The notes below the pieces were generated by a model. That model ran no database searches and had not been told where the DNA came from. It saw nothing but the letters and a program-made list of their open reading frames with translations. Shown here one piece after another: positions 1 through 12,425 of a DNA stretch of 64,000 nt. The position numbers and the translations under genes were made by a program. The stretch comes from Leucaena leucocephala (lineage: Eukaryota > Streptophyta > Magnoliopsida > Fabales > Fabaceae), in NCBI GenBank assembly GCA_037074615.1, contig CM073527.1, positions 7,962,848-8,026,847 of the forward strand, given 5' to 3'. Positions within the stretch are counted from its first letter, which is position 1; every line of letters begins with the position of its first letter.

Positions 1-1510
1 AGTATTCTAGATAATGCGATACGATTCATGCAAAGTGAACCATCACTACATGTACATGAAAAGGATGTATGTAAGGTATCATTATTAGCATTTTATTTAA
101 GAACTTTATTGTCCTTATATGCATGCAAGGGGAAAAGATTCAAGCAAGTTCTCATTACAAGATAAGTCAATATTAGCACTCAAGCAGGGCTCAATGTTCA
201 CAACATATTCACTATTGTCCCTAGTACAAGAGGATACACATGTAGTACTAGGAATACTAGGAAGAAAAAATGATCAAGCATATTATTATCACCACATACA
301 ATAGTCGAGGCATTGCAAGTAACATCTTTATTTAAGGTACAACCATTGTAGTCAACTTCATCAAGAATAAGAGCTATATTACCAAAGGGAGAAGATAACT
401 CCTTTGGGGTTTGTTCTTGACTTACCTTTTATTGAGAATTGTTGGAGGCTTTATCTAAAGTTGTTATTTGCTTCTCACATGAATCTTAAGGATGTGAGGC
501 TCCTTCTTTTCCTTTATATTCAATATAGCTATGTCACTCAAAATTTTATCAATAGTGCTCTTGTGTTCCTCCAATTCTTTAAACCTTCCAAACACCTCTA
601 CTTCAATAAGTAAGGTGGGGTATTGTGATACTAGACCTAAAGTCACCATATGTCTACTTCAATAAGTAAGTTGTATCTGTCTCATCCTTGGAAATAGAAA
701 GGAATGAGAAATATCTACTAGACCTAAAGTCACCATATATCTTGAATGCTTAGATTGGTGGTTGGTACAGTGGCACATATGGGGTAAATTGAGGCTTAAG
801 TTGGAGTCTATATGGTGGGAAGAGAAGTTCATGATATAGTTCAGATGACAATTGAGCTATGTATTATTGGTTACTCATAACAAATAATATAAGAAGCTCT
901 AAAGCTTTGTCTATAGTTATCTCCAACAAGTCTCCTCCCGCTGCCCCATATATTATTTTTTGATCCTGCTCTTTTAATTCCCTATGGAAATATAGTATGA
1001 GGTATTCATCCAGTATTTAGTGATGTGGGTACTTGTGAAGGATGTATTATAATTGATCCTAATATTTGTGCTCTTGCTTGATCCCTTGAGATATTATAAG
1101 TTGTGATAAACTGGGAAAGCATGGTTAGATTATAATTATATTGATAATGATTATTAAACCAAGTTATCATGTAATTTAGAGAAGGAAAAAAAGAAAATGA
1201 GAATAATGGATAAATTAAAAAAATTAAAAATATAAAGAGGATAGAAAAACTGACTCAAATGTCCAAATTTGGCAAACATAGGTTAGACTTAATAGTAAAA
1301 TCTATTAAAAATGTTTAGAATGTTAAAAACTTGCAGTATGAATTTTCTCAGATTTTTATGGCCAGCCAAATAATTCCAGTAAAGCAGTGAGGATCAAACT
1401 GAAATTTACCAAACTAAAAAATACCTAAAGAACATACTCTATTACACACTAAGAAAATAAAGGTAGAAAAAAAAGAAAACACAATTAACCTAGGAGTCAA
1501 GGGAATTGAC
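1..1510 (-). mobile_element. Decayed Tat/Athila-like Ty3/Gypsy internal region (gag remnant)
   Basis: On the minus strand, positions about 1010 to 867 read as a gag-like stretch containing GAAGGDLL followed by KALELL. This resembles the segment after the Retrotrans_gag core in plant Tat/Athila elements, where a GAAGG(A/D)L motif is followed by a helix. A further minus-strand reading frame at 649-464 (61 codons, charged, coiled-coil-like) is plausible downstream gag. The primer-binding-like site at 1511-1530 lies on the correct side for a minus-strand element. Frames are broken throughout, so this is a relic. Family assignment rests on a short motif plus layout and is moderate. Confidence 0.5.
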
Positions 1511-1530
1511 TCCCTGGCAACAGTGTCAAA
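1511..1530 (-). other. Degenerate primer binding site of an Athila/Tat-type element
   Basis: The reverse complement reads TTTGACACTGTTGCCAGGGA. This is a mutated form of the TTTGGCGCCGTTGCCGGGGA signature that follows the 5' LTR in many plant Athila/Tat elements. It places the LTR to the right (from about 1531) and the internal region to the left. Confidence 0.55.
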
Positions 1531-3205
1531 ATTTGATGTCGCTTGTCATTAGCACTCAAATTATTTACTAAATTAATCTCTATGTAGTATAGAGGTCAAC
1601 CTAAATCATATTCTTTACGTGGAGTCAATGTGAGGCTTAACTCTAGATTAGACTAAGTGTGAGAAAGAAAAGTAGTAGAAGAGGACCTGATTAGTAATTT
1701 TTAGAAAATAAAAGGGGATAATAACAAAAATAAAAGCAATAATGTAGGAGGATATCATCAATAAGACAAGTGCTCCCAAGAATTGATTCTTGGCTATCAT
1801 CATTCAATAAATATATTAGAGTTATAAAAATGATATATGCTAAGTCACATTATGCATAACCCTAGACAACTATCCACAATTATACCTAGATTTAGCATAA
1901 GTTGTATCAATAATGATGAGTGAATATCCACTTAGCATGTCATAAATTAAACAATAGATGATTTGTTCCTCTAACATGTATATTCGATTGAAAACCCTAT
2001 AACTAAACATATGAACCAACATGAATAATTATAAGAGGAAACCAAAGATATTAAATAAATAATATCAAATCATAAATTGAAATAATAAATTACAATACTT
2101 AGATAACATAGGTGTCTAAACTGAGACCCTAGATCCAACATATACAAATCTCAAAACCTAAACCTAGAAAATCATAAACTTGCATAAAGGAAAAATATCA
2201 AATTATAAAATTGTTCAACTCCTACTCTAAAGCACAATAACTCAAGCCACTATATCTATTCTCAAGAACTTAGAAAGAAATGGATGGAATTGTGAAAAAC
2301 ATGAAGAAGATATTGTGATGTGGTTGTGATTGGTTTAGTGAATGGAGGAGCCTTGGGGTCCTTTATATAGCTTTTAGAAGTAAGCTATCTTGATGTGGGT
2401 TTCTTCACTTATTTGCTTTCCAAAAATAATGATAGTCTTCATTTATCTTCAGTATCATCATTATCTTATATTCAAATCCAAGTTATCCATTGATCCATGA
2501 AGATGTTATCGAAGCCTTGGAATATCTCTTAGATTATCTTCTTTTCCAAATCCAATCCTAAGATATTATAATAATTTAATACATGAATCCGTTATCATTG
2601 GTGCCATATATTATATTAAATCTCATATCCAGTTGCAAGATATAAATCAAAATGAATTTATATATCTTGTGTGGTGATTTGAAATATGAGAGGAAACATT
2701 TCAAATCTTGAATATAGGATACTGGGACAATATATTTAAAATATTCAAAGTGGATATTAATTTGAATTTTGAAAGATGCACTTTGACTAACTCAAATATT
2801 AATATCATACTAATATATTATTAAGGGATAAAATGATTTTCCCTAAGTAGGATATCTAATTAAATAATAGTAATTCCCTTTTAATAAATTAATGCATGCT
2901 TTCATCATCTTATACTTCATTAATTTTAGGTGGGTACTTTTGCAGACTAATGAATCCAGTCATAATTAATTATTTTTCTCTTCTTCCTAAAAATTATAAA
3001 AGATAAAAATATCTTCATGCATATTAGTGTGATTAAGAAAATAATAAAATTAGTAAAAGCTCAAGAAAAAGACCTTTTTAGTTATTTAATTCATATAATC
3101 AATCAAAGTACATAATGAGTAAAACTTCTATAACAATATCTATTAAACATGATAAATTATGTCAAATAAATAAGAAATAATATAATAAAATTGGGATTCA
3201 TTAGG
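1531..3205 (-). mobile_element. Decayed LTR of the minus-strand Athila/Tat-like element
   Basis: This AT-rich non-coding stretch is adjacent to the primer-binding-like site. Its right part (about 2400-3200) is recognisably similar, on the same strand, to 3660-4456. Both contain the order 'gacctttttNg...ttaattcatataatca' and both end in GGATTYATYA. It is therefore repeated long-terminal-type DNA rather than unique sequence. Exact termini are not certain. Confidence 0.4.
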
Positions 3206-3645
3206 GGATGACACTGCTTATATATAGGGTTGCACTTTCTAGTGGTTCTACAAAACTGCTAAAAATGAAACCCTAGGCGAACTGCCTCCTACCATATGTC
3301 CTGACCCCTCAGTAACCATTAACATTTCTAGCAGTTCAATGGACAACCGCTAGAAATATCAATCTCTGACCTTGTCATGTGTCACAATTGCTAGAAAATG
3401 TCCAATAACTATAGAAATGTCCATGAACTTTCTAGCGGTTAGCAAAATCACTAGGAAGTATGTCAACCTTCCGCGATCTTTATCATTGTTTCTAGCTGTT
3501 GGTACTTAACCGCTAGAAATGTGATCAAAGGGGTTAGAATTTCTAGCAGTTTGTCCCATAACTACTAGAAATTATGAGTTTCTAGTATTTATGTGAACCA
3601 ATAGAAACTCACCGCTGCTAAAACAAGTTTTCTTTTTTGTAATGA
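3206..3645. mobile_element. CACTA-like transposon end with subterminal repeats
   Basis: The motif TTTCTAGCGGTT and its reverse complement AACCGCTAGAAA (with variants) recurs about ten times between 3235 and 3610. Such clustered subterminal motifs in both orientations are typical of CACTA (En/Spm) termini. The right end, AAGTTTTCTTTTTTGTAATG at about 3626-3645, resembles a mutated CACTA terminal inverted repeat (canonical end ...TTGTAGTG). It separates the two homologous LTR-like stretches on either side. No transposase is seen. Confidence 0.5.
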
Positions 3646-4456
3646 ACATCCTTACAAAATCATTTTTGGCTCTTCCAATGTCCTCAAAATAATTCATTTA
3701 ATCCAAACAGAAGATATAAGAGATAAAAGAGATACAACAAATAAATAAAATAGTAAAAAAGGATAATTGGAATATCTCTTGATTAATTTGAAAGACAAGA
3801 TATTAAGTCAAATTGGACAATTAAATTTAGGATAGAATAAATTTGAACTAATATTTGAAATACTTATTTTAGATAATTTGGAGGGAAGTGGCGTGTATAA
3901 TCATGAGCTAGGATTGAGGGATTATTTGAATTTATTTTAAGATAATGTAGGAATTTGAGGGAATAGATATTATATTTGAATTGGTCAAAGCTAATATTAA
4001 TATTTATTGTTAGAAAATATTCTGACTAATTCAAATGAATATAATATAATATAATAGATTAATTAAAGGAGTTGTTGGAAGATATTTTCGAATTAAATAT
4101 TCTCTAATTAGACATTAATATTTCTCCTTTAGTTAATTAATTATATTACAATTTTCACAATTGTCCTCCATTAATCCTATGTGGAAACCATGCAAGCAAG
4201 TTGGCCCTTCATTTAATTACTTTTCCCAAATTTTTAAAATACACAAACGCAAAATATATTAATGTAAACTAATTTAATTAAGAGAAATAATAAAATCACT
4301 AAAAGCGTAAGAAAATGACCTTTTTGACCACTTAATTCATATAATCAAATAAAATATAAAATAGCCACAACTACTATAATTATACTGAATAAATAGCATA
4401 AATTCATAAAAATAGATATAAAATTATATAACAAAATAAGGATTTATCAATAAGTC
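3646..4456 (-). repeat. Second copy of the Athila/Tat-like LTR segment
   Basis: This stretch is homologous to about 2400-3205 in the same orientation and ends at 4456 with GGATTTATCA (reverse complement TGATAAATCC, a plausible LTR start). No coding potential is seen. It may be the same LTR split by the CACTA-like insertion with a duplication, or a second LTR. Confidence 0.4.
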
Positions 4457-4619
4457 TTTTGTTTTTATTTCAATTATTGTTACTAAAAGCACAAGAAGAA
4501 AGAAAAGTATGGAAAAAAATAAGCAAAAAAAAAGGTAGAAAAAACTTATAATAAAGCTAGAAAAAGAAAAGAAAAAACAACCAGAAAAACTCAAAAGTAA
4601 AAAATAGAAAAAAAAATAC

Positions 4620-5008
4620 GGTTAAGCCACTAAAATGCTCCATATGTTTTCCCAAAGGAGCATCCAGTACTCGAAAGATTTTTTGGATTCAAACGTCTTA
4701 GAAGTATAATTTTGTAGAATTTATGCCTCCACCATTAAAGATGTTAATTTTAACTGTTAGTAGATCAATATACTGATGTGGCATACTCATGTAACATCCC
4801 TATCATCTTTTATTTTGGTTTAAGGGGTAAATTTGCCCCAAATATTTTTACTTATGAGTACTATGTATCAAGAAGTTTTTTTTGTTAATTCACCCCAACA
4901 GTTATTTAGGTCCAATTTGTCCATCAGTTGGCTAAATATTTTAAGCTGGTCAATTTTTTCTAACCCAAATTCATAAATAAGAAAAAATTAGGAAAAAAAA
5001 TACGTCCT
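4620..5008 (+). repeat. Left arm of an inverted-repeat DNA transposon
   Basis: Positions 4622-5008 match, with divergence, the reverse complement of about 7745-7300. Shared landmarks are 'aaaatgctcc', 'cgtcttagaagtataattt', 'accattaaag' and 'ttggctaaatat'. Each arm looks like two diverged units of about 200 bp, both opening with GGTTAAGG-like sequence. No transposase is present, so this is a non-autonomous foldback, MULE-like or MITE-like element. Confidence 0.5.
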
Positions 5009-5013
5009 CTAAG
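5009..5013 (+). repeat. Target site duplication CTAAG (left copy)
   Basis: CTAAG immediately precedes the LTR start at 5014 and is repeated exactly at 7078-7082 after the LTR end. Confidence 0.85.
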
Positions 5014-7077
5014 TGTCACATCCCAATTTTTAGGCCTAGAAGCCTAGTATGTAGCTTGAAAAAGGTGGGCTACCATGCCCTATTGTACAGGAGTCCCATA
5101 AGTATACAAATGATATTTAGGGACTAAACTGCAAATAATGAGAGTTTAGGGACAAATTGTAAATAGTAAAAGTCCTTGGGGATATAATAGTCATTTTGAA
5201 AAAGGAGAGGGACCTAAACACAAAGTGGAAAAGATTAAAGGCTAAAAGTTAAGGAAGAAATAAATGTTGGGCTAAAAGTGATAATTTCTAAAAGTTAACG
5301 GACTTCAATAGAATTAAGTAAAAAGTTCAAGGGCAAAATTGTAATTATGAAAAGGTTAGCCCGAAAAGGGTTAGAACTGCCCGAAAGTATTTCAGTCCCA
5401 CATTCCATTAGTAAATAGAGGAAGTTGCACTGGTTAATCTAGCATAATACAGAAATTTTATTAGGGCTCTAGGCAGCATATATTTATCTGATAGTCCAAA
5501 AGTTATCTAAAATTTTATTAGATCTCATGGACTTCAGATATAAGTGGGAGAATTATAGGAAAGTGTGCCCTATAGTGTCAGATGTCATGGATCTGACAGA
5601 ACCCTGAAAGAAATTATGTATAAAAAGTTATCCCATATTAGTGAATTTTGATGGGAGTTTGGTAATACCCGTGATCCGATAATGGAACTTATCAGTATGT
5701 GAACTATCCATTCCACCTCCACTCAACTATAAATACCCCCACCCCCTTCCATTCCACTCCACGGCCAGCCAAGGGAAAAGCAAGAAAGAAGAAGAGAAAG
5801 AGAGAAAGAAAGAAAGGAAGGAAGGAATGAGTTATGGTGAAGCTAGGAGCAGTCCAAGGAGTTTAGGGACTTGGCAAAGCTTAGGAATAAGGTAAATAAG
5901 TTATTATAATCCCTGCTCTAATAAATTAGAGGATTGTTCTTATAAAGTTAATAGTTATAATAGGGAAATATCTCTCTTCATAAGGTTAGCTGTGGATATA
6001 AAGAAAGTTAGGGGATTGTCAGATTAAAGGTATTACCTCAAGTTAAGCATAAGCTAGGTAGAGCTATATTGGATAAAATAATAATGGAGATATTATTATA
6101 CTATGTATTGGCTCTGACCAAGGAAAAAAAGGAACCTCAGAGTAAAGGTTAAGGACTAAGGAAAGGCTACACACTAGGTGGTAAACTTATCATAAACTTG
6201 TATGCATTGAATGTTATGCTTGATTGTGCTATGGCTTTGTTGAATTGTGTTGCATATGTGCTTATGTATGAAGCTTTATTTCTATGATTACTTTGTCCAA
6301 TTGTATTTCATATGTTACATGGAAGCTTGCATATTACACAATGTTAACACTTTCACAAGCAAGCACAAATATTCACATTAATGCATGCATTATTTAATAC
6401 TATTTGCTACTAAGATTTTTCCAGAAATCTTACCCCTTCCATATCAATCCAAGTACAGCAGGTCTTCTCAAGATGGAGGAAATGAAGATGCATGAAGAGA
6501 AGTTAAGAATTATGTAGCATGATTGATATGTGATTAATGTATGTTGTAATGTTGATTGCTAGAATTGGCCACTATGAACAGTAGCTCGTGGAGAGGCAGT
6601 GACTTTTGAGCTATAATTAAAAATAGCAAATGATTGAATGAATATATGATATTTTACCAGTAAATAGTAAACATAACACGCTTTGATTTGATATATAGAA
6701 CGTCTCATTTGGATGTCTACACATGGAGATGTGATTTCTGAAAGTTGGGACCAGACTGGAATCAGGGGAAGGATGCTAGATAAACAGCAAAATTAGAACA
6801 TTGACCGACATTGACTTGGACAAGGCGTGGTAAACAAGTTATTTTTCCATGAAATAACATTAACTTAGCTTTGTGTATCAATTTGAACCACTTCCTTTCG
6901 ATTTTTCTAAAATTAGTTATACTTTTTTGAAGTCAGGTCACTTCTCTAGAATTTGCACAATGAACGGTACTCGCCAGAGTAAAATTCCAGATTGTGTAAT
7001 TTGACTTCAATGACCTTAGAAGTGGTTCCAGATGCTACCATTCGGTCCCTAAAATGTAAGAAAATAAGGATGTTTCA
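5014..7077 (+). mobile_element. Solo LTR, family A (2064 bp)
   Basis: It begins TGTCACATCCC and ends AGGATGTTTCA, so it has TG...CA termini. It is flanked by a perfect 5-bp duplication, CTAAG, with no internal region: a solo LTR left by LTR-LTR recombination. A TATAAATA box at 5728-5735 is followed by a GA-rich leader (about 5775-5830), a splice-donor-like AAG/GTAAAT at about 5890 and an acceptor-like CAG/GT at about 6462. Family A LTRs recur at 21382-24154, 47225-49072, 52639-54515 and, reversed, 55006-57953. Confidence 0.88.
5728..5735 (+). promoter_or_regulatory. LTR TATA box
   Basis: TATAAATA sits about 715 bp into the LTR, followed by pyrimidine and then long GAAA/GGAA runs. The same TATAAATA plus purine-rich leader occurs at the equivalent place in the other LTR copies (for example 22900, 28881, 47968, 60136), which marks it as the likely transcription start region dividing U3 from R. 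Confidence 0.6.
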
Positions 7078-7082
7078 CTAAG

Positions 7083-7289
7083 ACTCGCCATTATCAGAGA
7101 ATCGCTCTCAGGAGACTATATTCCAGAAACCTCTTGAAGAATATCATAGGATAGTCTCATATGCCCACGGTTATTCTCAAAATTGACCCTGTCATTCACG
7201 CATTTATGAATTATAGTGAGTCCCCTGCATGTGTTATTTTCTATATATTTTTTACTATACTTTTATGCTAAAAAATATATCCAATAGAG
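7083..7289. other. Interior of the inverted-repeat transposon
   Basis: Between the right target duplication and the right inverted arm. No open reading frame of note and no recognisable motif is seen. Confidence 0.3.
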
Positions 7290-7745
7290 TATGGTCTCCT
7301 AAGTGATACTTTGTTACCAAAGGAGTTTGGAGGGATGCTTTTTAATTTTTCCCTATTTATAGATATGACTTTAAAAAATGAAGTGGATGACACATTGACT
7401 AGCCAGCTCAGTATATTTAGCCAATTGATGGTCAAATTAAAATTGAATAATGGTCTAGGCAACATTGAACAAAAAATACTTCTGGATACCCAATGCTCTT
7501 TAGTGAAAACTTCTCGGAGAAATTTGTACCTTAACCCAAAATAAAAAAAAATGATATCATCATTGGCATACTATATTAGCATATTGGTCAACTAGATGTC
7601 AAAATTAACCTCTTTAATGGTAGGAAAATGCTACTAAATTATACTTCTAAGACGTATTAGAACAAAGAAAAATTCAGGGTACTGAGTTGTCCCTAGTGGA
7701 AACTTTTGGAGCATTTTAAGACCTTAGCCCAGAAAAATGATTGCT
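7290..7745 (-). repeat. Right arm of the inverted-repeat DNA transposon
   Basis: This is the reverse-complement partner of 4620-5008. It shows the same two-unit structure, each unit starting (on the minus strand) with GGGYTAAGGT. Small reading frames inside it on both strands are by-products of the repeat. Removing the solo LTR and one CTAAG gives an element of roughly 1 kb. Confidence 0.5.
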
Positions 7746-7828
7746 TCCATATAATTTTGAATTGTATTACTTTTTATTATTATTATTTTTAACTTTGTTG
7801 CTTTACTCAGTTATTTCTTGTAACAATA

Positions 7829-8281
7829 GAACCCACCCTCTTCACACACCATCAGCCTTATACCTTGGTCACATCAGGTGAGCCCATAGAGGTAGAAGTT
7901 CCTTCGTCGCAACCAGAAGTGATGCCTTCTATTGAGCTCCTTCATAGCACTGATATGGCCAAGTCAGCACCTGTCCCACAATAGGCTTCTTTGACTATTC
8001 TTGTGACTCATATGAGTGAGAGCTCTGATCATCTTATTGGCAATTATCAAGATTTTTCGTTTATAGATCAAGTTGTTCCCTTTACACCGATCAAAGTGTC
8101 ACCACCGCAACTTGTGACCATCAAAGATCAACTTCTTCATGTGCTCACTCCACTACAAGCTACGTTTTCTAGAGTCGTCCTATCATTTAACGAGTCCCTT
8201 CATGAGTATCACGTCTATTCGAAAGGCTTTCCAGATGTTCTTGTTTCTCAATCTCATCATTCCCTCAACGGTTCTCTCTTT
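7829..8281 (+). pseudogene. Open-frame remnant of unknown protein
   Basis: One frame is open for about 150 codons apart from a single TAG at 7981-7983, just before the ATG-initiated portion at 7991. The predicted text is Pro/Ser/Val-rich (EPIEVEVPSSQPE, later VVPFTPIKVSPP), like a linker region. Just downstream, two similar short segments at about 8355-8395 and 8440-8475 both read '...CTATCTCACTTG(T/C)TGGAA'. I do not recognise the family. It may be transposon-derived or a gene fragment. Confidence 0.3.
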
Positions 8282-8284
8282 TGA

Positions 8285-9132
8285 CAAATTGCCTGTAGGA
8301 CAAGATTTACAGATAAAATTAAAGCATCGTATTGAGGTTTCATCAAGTTGCTCATGCTTCCTGTGATTTTCTCATTCGCTATCTCACTTGTTGGAAGGAT
8401 TTTTCGAACATTTCTTGTCAACAAGCTGCCTACTCTTACCATTGTTTTCTCTTTCACTATCTCACTTGCTGGAAATTATTTCCTAATCAAAGCACGATGC
8501 TAAATCCCACCTTTCCGTAAATAGCACATCAACACATTTACTTTGTATACCTTTGATTATGAATTGATTGAACATTGAGTATTGAATCTCTCTCTTCTCC
8601 CTCTATTAGTCTAACTTCTCCCTTTTTTATTGTTGTCTTCCCTCCTCTGGTCTATATATCTCTCTCTTTATCTCTATTTTCCCCTTCCCCTTCCTCCTGC
8701 ATTAATTTGTAAATGATGGAGAAAAAAACTTTTATGTATCTCCATTGGTAAGTATCATATTAGAATTCACAATTTAATTATAACAATTTTGTAACTACCC
8801 TTTTGAATAGTACTTTGTTGGAATTTTTTATAATAAAGATGTGAATTCTAATAGGGTAATTGTTAATGCTAATGGGTCTGGAAACTATAAATATTATATT
8901 GTCTCAAAACTTGGAACCTTGGTTGACTTGGTGGATGTAAAATTTTTTGGCAAACCTTAGTTTGTCACCCTTGATATGTCAGCGACTATAGCTCCGGCAC
9001 ATTTTAGGTGGATTAATTAAGGCTTTAAAATAATAAAAATGGGATATTTAAAATAATACACTTAAAATTTAAATTTTATTAAACTTTCATTCGAAGTTAA
9101 ATGAATTTTTCCTAATTAAACTTGCCTTTAGT
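8285..9132. other. Non-coding stretch with pyrimidine-rich tracts
   Basis: CT-rich microsatellite-like runs lie at about 8590-8700 and AT-rich sequence at 9000-9120. No gene signal is seen. Confidence 0.3.
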
Positions 9133-9138
9133 ATCATT

Positions 9139-9205
9139 CTCCCAATCCCAATCCCAATCCCAATCCCAATCCCAATCCCAATCCCAATTCCAATTCCAAT
9201 TCAAC
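9139..9205 (+). repeat. Hexanucleotide microsatellite (CCCAAT)n
   Basis: About eight units of CCCAAT, decaying into TTCCAAT units at the right end. It creates a spurious frame that repeats Gln-Ser. Confidence 0.9.
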
Positions 9206-9209
9206 AAGG

Positions 9210-10059
9210 CTTTGCACCGTCTATTTTGTGCGCCAAAAAATTGTCTTCTGTACGGATGCACGTTTTCCTTTCATCTGATGTTCAAGACTATTATGCGTTT
9301 TGGAGTAACATTTACGTATAAATTCTTGTTGTGTTATTGTAGTTTCTATTGGTTACTTTGTATGGCTATCCTCGTCATATTGGTGCTTCCATTAAGCAGT
9401 AATAAAGAATGAACGAAGACATTACTTGACGATAGATTGCATTAGTTCCTGTTAATTTGGTGTTTGATGAAATGAGACGTAGTAATAAAATGGAGAAATT
9501 ATGAAAAGATTCAGAAAAAATGAGCCTATGTGAGGGAAGAGTCATGTCAACAATGTGGTGAATGAAGAATTGTCATTATCTTATGAGTTCTTTTCCGTAA
9601 TTTTCTTTTTCTAAATACAATTGTTTGATATGTGATACTACAGATCAATTCAAATATTGTCAAGCTCAACATAAAATAAACATCTCAATGTAATTATTTT
9701 CATCTACAAAATTAAAATTCTTCAGCTTGTTTAAAGGGAATTGAGTTCATTCTAGCATTGGTTGCCTTAGTTTTCTTCTTCTTTCCACATTTTTTCCTAA
9801 TACATTTCCTTGCTTCTTTGTTGTTGTAGCAACACTGTTGATTTTCCTTTGAATTGAATTTGACGCTCAAAATTGTTATATGTGGATTCTGTAGTCACAC
9901 ACTCTCGCACGCGCACATAAAAGTCTTAGTTATGTAACCCCAAAAGAAAGTGTCTTAGTTATACTTATAACCCTCATTAAATCAGTTGCATGGAGTAATG
10001 ATGTTCCTGTAGTAAGGTCTCGGGCTAAAAGCAAAAAATGAATTGAGAGAGTTTCTAAT
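9210..10059. other. Intergenic region downstream of the FAH gene
   Basis: AT-rich, with a short CA/CG-rich tract near 9900. No coding exon, RNA gene or repeat pair was recognised. Positions about 10060-10276 are probably the 3' UTR of the FAH gene on the minus strand. Confidence 0.3.
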
Positions 10060-10276
10060 TTAAATCTGATAAATAATAACATATAATAACACTTTTACTT
10101 TGTTAAACTGAATAATGGAGGAACCATTAAAATTAGCACAAGAGAGGCATAGTGAACCTCCAAAATTGAGAGCAAAATCCAATTGACAAGTAAAAGCAGT
10201 AAACTCTACGTATGTATTTGCTGAACTCTGAATTCTGCTGTGATAACCAAACCAAAACGGCAGCATTGACAGCAAC

Positions 10277-12418
10277 TTACTTACTTTTTCCACCACCTGC
10301 TAGTGTTGAAGGCAGTGTCCCAAAGATCCTATCCCACAGTGGTGAAGTGATTCCAAAGCCTTTGTTCTGGATGCGAAAGTGATGGTTCAAGTGGTACTTC
10401 TGCAAGATAAACAGAGGAAAGTAGATTATTTGTCTTGTGGTTCACCAGGAAACTGCAAAATTTCTTTTCATCATCACTCCTTTTGGCAAAATCCAAAAAT
10501 TAAACCCTTAAATCCTAGGTACCAAGCATCAGCTAATTTCTCATTATTCCATCAAACTTGATTATTTCAATTTTAACTTAACATTTAAATATTTGGGATG
10601 TTGCATGACGCATCTGACAAGTGGAAACCTCCCTCGATTAAAATTACTAATATAGCAGCTTGGTGAAGATATTATGGCATTTAATTGAAATCAATTGTTA
10701 CAGGAGGAAGTGCTTGTACCTTGAGATTTTTGGGTGCATGACTCTTCGGCTGACCATGATGCAAGTAGTAATGGGTACAATCATAAATCACATACCCCAA
10801 TAAACAACCACCAAGCAATGCGGGAGCAGTCAAAGGGGTGGATAAGAGCTTGATTAAGTTCCAGAACTGGACAAAACAAACAAATCAATGGACACAGCCT
10901 TTTATATACAAGAAAGTTACTGTAGCAGTTATCTAATGTATATCAAGTGCAAGGGGTAATCTTATGTGAGACATGTAACAAGAAATTAATGACATCACAA
11001 AGTGGTAGTCAAAATCAATGCAGAACAGGTTTATTTAAACGTCAAGGAAGATATTGTAACGCAAGAAATGACAATGTTGACATTAGTCTTGAGCATTAAT
11101 TTGTGATCTAACAATGATTACTTACTCCTCTCACTTTATATATCCCTTCCATTGGTATCAATATATGAACTGTCAAAGAAAAGAGGTTCTGATTCTTTTC
11201 ATTAATCAAATTGAATAAACTCAGCGCATCAATACAACAATACGTAGCATTCTATCCAATTATCAGGAATGAATAAAGCTTTACTGTTTGGCCCCTAAAG
11301 CAGGGTTCAGGAAGAAGTAAAAACAGATACTTTTACTTCAGAATGGAAAAACAAAGGGTCCAGTTCTTAAGAATTAATGGAGTTATTGCAGAAAGGACAT
11401 ACCGGGACAAGTAATATAGCTGTTGCAGCTGGTGGGAAAACAAGTCTCAAGCCATCCATGGGGTGCTTATGGTGACAACCATGAATAAGATAATGTAAGG
11501 TATTTGCCCTGGATCAAATTATCAGCCAATGTAAATAACTAAACCAAAATAGTGCCAGTGTTGTTCGAGCAATTAAGAAGTTTGTCCATCTATGAATCCT
11601 AATAGAAAGAAAAATAATAAAATACAAGACAAGAAAGAATGCAGGGACGCAAGGAGAGATAGTTCTACCAATAGCTTGATGTTTTGATGTGGAAAAGGAA
11701 ACGGTGTAAAGTGTATTCAGCCAATGTCCAAATGAAAAGGCCCAGGACCACCAGGAGAGCTACATGAGAGGGTGTAAGGCCCTTTCTTGAGGAGACAGAG
11801 ATTGAATAACATACAACTGGCAACCAAATAGCTGGAACTGCCCACCAGACTGTGCGCGTCAAGAACTGTTACATGAAGTTAAAAATACACGAAAAACCAT
11901 AAGCTTTCAATATATTGAATATAAAGAAATCTGCATGAGTATGTGTGAACATATGACCTGAAGGTAGTTTTACTTTCCATGTATAGTTAGAGGTCATACC
12001 TCCATAAAATCACTTTTAAAAAAACGAGGTCCTTCCTTGCTAATGATTGGCTGGTGAACCCACTCTTGATAGGCTTCTCCAAGATGACCAACCTGTAAAG
12101 AAGTTTTATAGTAGTATCAGTCATTTTTTGAGTCCTGTTTATTTAAATTATATATTGTTTGAGTTATTATACATTATTTTGATTGCATTATCCTTATCTG
12201 CGACTTCCTTTGAACAGGGATATCTCAATTTTTATATTTTGATAGTGGCATGATCTTCCAATCCTACCACTCAATCTTTTTAAGACCCTAGTCGATTTTA
12301 AGAAAATTCTGAATCTTAACAACCTCAAAAAAACTACTGCATGGCAGGTCATAAACATTTTCCTTACCTGGAAGACAAGGGGCTTGTTAAGATCAACTTC
12401 AAAATTCTGCGCAACCAT
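10277..12418 (-). CDS. FAH1: Fatty acid 2-hydroxylase (FAH1/FAH2-type), 6 coding exons
   Basis: An ER membrane di-iron hydroxylase that adds a 2-hydroxyl to very-long-chain fatty acids of sphingolipids, receiving electrons from a separate cytochrome b5. Exons on the minus strand, in order: 12418-12368, 12092-12000, 11865-11669, 11508-11403, 10866-10720 and 10399-10277 (stop TAA at 10277-10279). All introns are GT...AG and phases join exactly, giving 238 residues, close to the plant family length. The start MVAQNFEVDL is the conserved family N-terminus, and there is no cytochrome b5 domain, as in plant FAHs. Histidine clusters are H102-X4-H107, H119/H123/H126-H127-K-H129, H181-X3-H185-H186 and H201-X2-H204-H205, which is the expected metal-binding set. 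Hydrophobic segments lie at about 51-68, 81-97 and 160-178. No frameshift or stop was found, so it looks functional. FAH1 and FAH2 paralogues cannot be separated here. Confidence 0.95.
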
Positions 12419-12425
12419 CTTGGAA

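Noticed and set aside
9122..9412. 96-codon frame with repeated Gln-Ser
   Set aside because: It is produced by the CCCAAT microsatellite; the remainder has no protein character.
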